Assembly (NCBI GenBank): GCA_023251335.1
Contig: JAHEZA010000053.1
Location: forward strand, 1 to 9,924
Direction: 5' to 3'
Source: Chitinophagaceae bacterium
GTDB taxonomy: Bacteria; Bacteroidota; Bacteroidia; Chitinophagales; Chitinophagaceae
DNA length: 9,924 nt
Shown one piece after another: positions 6,997 through 9,924 of this stretch (the first letter of the stretch is position 1; every line of letters starts with the position of its first letter). Under the pieces are notes generated by a model that was not told where the DNA came from, made no database searches, and saw nothing but the letters and a program-made list of their open reading frames with translations. Both the position numbers and the translations under genes were made by a program.

Positions 6997-7986
6997 TCAG
7001 CTATGAATATCATGTTTTGAATCCCTGGAAATATTTTCAATGGTCCAGGTAATCTTTTTTTCAAATGGATGTTTCCGGACCATGCAATGTTGTTTGAAGC
7101 ATATTCTGCAGGAAAATTCAAGACACGCATCTGTGTGCACAAAAAATTCTACTGCGTCGCCAAACTGGTTTTTTATTAAGGAAGCTAATTCTTCGATTTC
7201 CTTATGAGATTCGATCACATTCAAATACCACGGCACCGTAAGGTGGCAATCAACATGTAACTTGCTGCCGTATTTTATAATTCGCGTGTTATGCAGGTCT
7301 ATCCAGTTTTCCCTGCGATGTTCGTTAAGCGCTTTTACAATATCGTCTAACAATTTTTCATCAGCTTCATCCATGATGCCTGCAATGGATGGACGAACTA
7401 TTTTATACCCGGTATATATAATAATGATTGCAACCATGCAAGCAACAAGGCTGTCAATATAAGTCAGTCCTGTAAAATAAATAAGAATCAAACCGGCCAA
7501 AATACCAATGGTTGAATAGGTGTCGCTCACCAAATGTTTTCCACTTGCAATCAATTGTAATGAATTATTCTTTTTCCCTGTTCTGATACAAATATAACCG
7601 GCTACATAATTTACGATGGCGGTAAAACCAACCAGGAATATCCCAAAATCAAGTTTAGCGATCGTATGAGGATAAAAAAAGCTTTGAACCGCTTTGTAAA
7701 TAATAAAAAATCCGGCAATGATCACCAGGCTACCTTCTATCCCAGCCGATAAAAATTCAACTTTTCCGTGGCCATAAGGATGGTCAGCATCTCTTGGTTT
7801 TGCAGATAAATTCAAACTAAATAATCCTAAGAATGCTGCTACAATATTTACAATACTTTCCAATGCATCTGTAAGAATAGCGAGTGAACCGGTTAGGAAC
7901 CAGGCAATGATTTTTACAATGAATAAAATTATTGCGATGAGTGTGATGACCTTCTGAAGCCTGATATTTTCTTTAGTATCTGCCAA
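6997..7986 (-). CDS. Cation diffusion facilitator (CDF) family metal transporter
   Basis: The 329-residue protein has the CDF plan: six membrane helices within about residues 10-200, then a cytoplasmic domain. The loop after helix 2 carries HPYGHGKVE (69-77), typical of the family. Helix 5 has H151-LVS-D155, the HxxxD half of the transport site. The matching helix 2 segment reads TDALESIVN; aligned with E. coli YiiP, its two Asp ligands fall on Glu43 and Asn47, with another Asp at 40, so the metal site is not the canonical one and the ion cannot be named. By family it exports Zn2+, Fe2+, Mn2+ or similar against protons. A C-terminal extension has four cysteines, C288-x4-C-x2-C-x4-C301, resembling a metal-binding cluster. 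No ATG is available upstream before a stop, so the start is TTG at 7986, with Lys- and Arg-coding codons directly before it. It is convergent with the VIT1-type gene. Confidence 0.92.
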   Translation of the reverse strand: MADTKENIRLQKVITLIAIILFIVKIIAWFLTGSLAILTDALESIVNIVAAFLGLFSLNLSAKPRDADHPYGHGKVEFLSAGIEGSLVIIAGFFIIYKAVQSFFYPHTIAKLDFGIFLVGFTAIVNYVAGYICIRTGKKNNSLQLIASGKHLVSDTYSTIGILAGLILIYFTGLTYIDSLVACMVAIIIIYTGYKIVRPSIAGIMDEADEKLLDDIVKALNEHRRENWIDLHNTRIIKYGSKLHVDCHLTVPWYLNVIESHKEIEELASLIKNQFGDAVEFFVHTDACLEFSCRICFKQHCMVRKHPFEKKITWTIENISRDSKHDIHS

Positions 7987-8100
7987 CCTGTTTTTCTTAA
8001 GGAATGCAAAGTACTAAAAGTCATTTATGAAAACCCAGCCGGATCATTAAACAGTTTTTAGGTTGATACGTTTTTCATAACAGCATTTTACCTTTCACCA

Positions 8101-8108
8101 TATTTTTG
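8101..8108 (+). promoter_or_regulatory. Candidate distal -7 element for the permease gene
   Basis: TATTTTTG followed by CA is a perfect TAnnTTTG match ending 34 bases before the ATG at 8143. Used as a promoter it would give a normal short leader. It overlaps the position where a -33 element for the proximal box would lie. Confidence 0.35.
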
Positions 8109-8110
8109 CA

Positions 8111-8138
8111 TTGATACAAAACGGAAAGTTTAAATTTG
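8111..8138 (+). promoter_or_regulatory. Candidate proximal promoter abutting the permease start
   Basis: TTG at 8111-8113, a 17-base spacer, and TAAATTTG at 8131-8138 (perfect TAnnTTTG, followed by C) form the best two-part promoter in the window. The box ends 4 bases before the ATG at 8143, so the transcript would be leaderless or nearly so. Confidence 0.5.
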
Positions 8139-8142
8139 CGGA

Positions 8143-9387
8143 ATGCGTAAAACGCTTACCATACTTGCCAGTTCATTCAGACTTACCATGCAGGAGCTAA
8201 TGGTAAATAAACTCCGTACTTCACTATCATTGATCGGAATTTCATTTGGCATTTTCTGCATTATCGGGGTTTTGGCTACTGTCAACAGCCTTGAGATGAA
8301 TATTCAGAATCAAATAAAAGCTCTTGGGACCAATACGATTTACATTGATAAATGGGAATACAGCGGAGGTCCCGATTATCCGTGGTGGAAATATGTAAAA
8401 CGGCCTTCGCCGGAATTTAAAGAAGTAGATTTTATAAAACAGCGTAGCCAACTTGCCAGCAATATCGCTTTTGAAATAAACGATAATGTGAATATAGAAT
8501 ATCAAAGTTTTGCCTTGCAGGATGTAAGCCTAATGGGAGTTAGCGAAGAAGAAAATGACATACAACCCGTAAAAATGGCATACGGACGATATTTTTCGGG
8601 ATCCGAATTCGCTTATGGAAGTCCGGTGGTGATTATAGGTTATACAAATGCTGAAAATTTATTTGGAAGCGCCGAAACTGCTTTAGGAAAACAGGTCGAT
8701 GTAAAAAATCATAAAGCGACGATAATCGGTGTTATTCAAAAAATGGGTACGAGTATGATAGGGATAGATTATGATCAAAGTATTTTTGCTCCGTACCGTT
8801 TTGCGAGAGAACTGATGAATGAAAAATACAGTAATCCTCACATTGTTGTAAAAGGAAAAGCGAATGTAAGTTCCGCGGCTTTGGCCGACGAGTTGGTCGG
8901 TGTCATGCGGTCTATAAGAAAATTAAGCCCTGGAGAGGATGATAATTTTGCAATAAACCAAATTTCGGGCTTCAGCGATAAAGTGAGTTCTCTGTTTTCA
9001 AGCATTAATATTGGAGGCTGGGCTATTGGATTATTAAGCCTGGTAGTAGGTGCATTCGGTATCGCTAATATTATGTTTGTAACCGTGAAAGAACGGACGC
9101 CAATTATCGGATTGAAAAAGGCGATTGGTGCGAAGAAAAGAAGTATTCTTTCAGAATTTTTACTGGAAGCTGCCACCATATGTATTTTAGGAGGGCTTAT
9201 AGGACTGATACTTGTTTATACGTTAACGCTAATCCTTACAAATGCCTTTGACTTTCCTGTCTTTATTTCCGGCGGTATTCTTGGCCTGGCTATTTCTATT
9301 TGCATCGTTATTGGGATTGGAGCAGGCATCATTCCTGCAATGACTGCTGCACGTCTCGATGCAGTGGTGGCTATCAGATCGAAATAA
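8143..9387 (+). CDS. ABC transporter permease, MacB/FtsX type
   Basis: The 414-residue inner-membrane protein has four membrane helices, at about 30-52, 290-316, 338-366 and 375-400. Between the first and second lies a large periplasmic domain (about 53-285) of MacB_PCD type, opening with the typical LGTNTIYID (61-69). The C-terminal FtsX domain has the family signature GIANIMFVTVKERTPIIGLK and GAKKRS at about 305-333, and ends PAMTAARLDAVVAIRSK as MacB-type permeases do. Such proteins pair with a LolD/MacB-like ATPase and use mechanical motion to push lipoproteins, peptides or drugs across the envelope. No ATPase or periplasmic adaptor gene is within the window on either side, so its partner must be encoded elsewhere and its substrate cannot be given. 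The length is normal for a permease without a fused ATPase. Confidence 0.93.
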   Translation: MRKTLTILASSFRLTMQELMVNKLRTSLSLIGISFGIFCIIGVLATVNSLEMNIQNQIKALGTNTIYIDKWEYSGGPDYPWWKYVKRPSPEFKEVDFIKQRSQLASNIAFEINDNVNIEYQSFALQDVSLMGVSEEENDIQPVKMAYGRYFSGSEFAYGSPVVIIGYTNAENLFGSAETALGKQVDVKNHKATIIGVIQKMGTSMIGIDYDQSIFAPYRFARELMNEKYSNPHIVVKGKANVSSAALADELVGVMRSIRKLSPGEDDNFAINQISGFSDKVSSLFSSINIGGWAIGLLSLVVGAFGIANIMFVTVKERTPIIGLKKAIGAKKRSILSEFLLEAATICILGGLIGLILVYTLTLILTNAFDFPVFISGGILGLAISICIVIGIGAGIIPAMTAARLDAVVAIRSK

Positions 9388-9431
9388 ATTTCATAGTAAA
9401 CAAAGAATTTTTTCAAATTCCTGTTTTGGGA

Positions 9432-9439
9432 TAATTTTG
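9432..9439 (+). promoter_or_regulatory. tsaD: Candidate -7 promoter element for tsaD
   Basis: TAATTTTG is a perfect TAnnTTTG match, 38 bases before the tsaD ATG and 44 bases after the permease stop. No TTG at proper spacing is evident upstream. It suggests tsaD can be transcribed on its own, with a short leader. Confidence 0.42.
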
Positions 9440-9477
9440 TTTTTGCAATCGTTTCATTATAAAAATTTTCTTGTTCA

Positions 9478-9924
9478 ATGATTACAATCTTCGCTATCGA
9501 ATCGTCATGCGATGAGACAGCCGCTTCCGTTTGCAGGGATGGGCAAATTTTGAGTAACATTATTTTCAGTCAAAAGGTCCATGAAAAATACGGTGGGGTA
9601 GTACCTGAACTCGCTTCCAGGGCGCATTTGCAGGCAATTATACCTGTAGTAAGCCAGGCCCTAAAAATTGCAAATGTTGAGATGAATGAAATAGACGCGT
9701 TCGCGTTCACACAATCTCCCGGATTGATCGGAGCTTTACTGGTAGGCGCCGAATTCACGAAATCACTTTCGCTGTCTTTTAGTAAACCACTGATAGCTGT
9801 TCACCACATGCAGGCACATGTTTTGGCAAATTTAATTCAGTGTAATAATTATCAAACCAAAATTCCTGAGTTTCCATTTTTGTGTCTTACGGTTAGTGGC
9901 GGCCATACACAAATTGTTTTGTGT
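9478..9924 (+). CDS. tsaD: tRNA t6A37 threonylcarbamoyltransferase TsaD (N-terminal part)
   Basis: The frame is open from the ATG at 9478 to the window edge, giving 149 codons of a protein usually near 335 residues. TsaD transfers the threonylcarbamoyl group from its AMP ester to A37 of tRNAs reading ANN codons, acting in the cytoplasm with TsaB and TsaE. The family landmarks are clear: ESSCDET at 8-14, VVPELASRAH at 41-50, SPGLIGALLVG at 80-90, the metal-binding pair His110 and His114 in HHMQAHVLAN, and LTVSGGHTQ at 137-145. The Met sits two residues before the first beta strand, as usual, so the start is reliable. It lies 90 bases after the permease gene on the same strand, with its own candidate promoter and no functional link to that gene. 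No Shine-Dalgarno sequence is seen. Confidence 0.97.
   Translation, partial: MITIFAIESSCDETAASVCRDGQILSNIIFSQKVHEKYGGVVPELASRAHLQAIIPVVSQALKIANVEMNEIDAFAFTQSPGLIGALLVGAEFTKSLSLSFSKPLIAVHHMQAHVLANLIQCNNYQTKIPEFPFLCLTVSGGHTQIVLC

Noticed and set aside
8838..9179. A 113-codon minus-strand frame in the permease gene, and similar ones at 8242-8505 and 9216-9560.
   Set aside because: The plus-strand frame encodes clear MacB_PCD and FtsX signatures throughout; the antisense products resemble nothing.
9405..9420. Hairpin GAATTT-TTTC-AAATTC after the permease stop, considered as a terminator.
   Set aside because: The stem is 6 bp of mainly A:T pairs with no good T-tract after it; not enough to call.
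1..9924. Searched by eye for tRNA genes, CRISPR-like repeats, transposases, toxin-antitoxin pairs and defence or biosynthetic clusters.
   Set aside because: None seen; the genes are common chromosomal functions with no sign of a mobile or accessory island.

Overview
The window reads as a stretch of ordinary chromosome from a member of the Bacteroidota, probably near Chitinophagaceae, though that finer placement is impression rather than proof. The evidence is a short primary sigma factor lacking region 1.1, start regions without Shine-Dalgarno sequences, repeated copies of the Bacteroidota -7 promoter element TAnnTTTG, a moderately AT-rich composition, and protein sequences of Bacteroidota character. 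I see no mobile elements, tRNA, rRNA, CRISPR array or phage genes.

Layout. Bases 1-1402 (minus) hold most of a secreted M1 zinc metallopeptidase that runs off the left edge. Next on the minus strand are folB (dihydroneopterin aldolase, 1649-2002) and, 32 bases upstream of it, trxB (thioredoxin reductase, 2035-3024), probably one transcript. A 67-residue lipoprotein gene (3330-3533, plus) converges on rpoD (3609-4466, minus), with a strong hairpin terminator between them. rpoD is divergent from a threonine aldolase gene (4692-5705, plus), followed by a VIT1/CCC1-type metal transporter (5872-6567, plus). A 429-base gap with several inverted repeats and a plus-strand terminator separates it from a convergent cation diffusion facilitator gene (6997-7986, minus). 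An orphan MacB/FtsX-type ABC permease (8143-9387, plus) and the first 149 codons of tsaD (9478 to the right edge) close the window.

How the genes relate. Most are unrelated housekeeping functions: folate synthesis, thiol redox, transcription, tRNA t6A modification and amino-acid breakdown. The one visible functional pairing is VIT1 with CDF, two unrelated families that both move divalent metals out of the cytoplasm, encoded tail to tail.

Points worth a second look. The threonine aldolase has His where the family has the Asp that contacts the PLP pyridine nitrogen. Several plus-strand genes have a -7-like box 4-6 bases before the start codon, as expected for leaderless mRNAs. The VIT1/CDF gap ends in a terminator 330 bases beyond VIT1, which allows a small RNA or a long structured 3' UTR. 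The CDF protein has a four-cysteine cluster near its C-terminus. I did not find a convincing new multi-gene system here.
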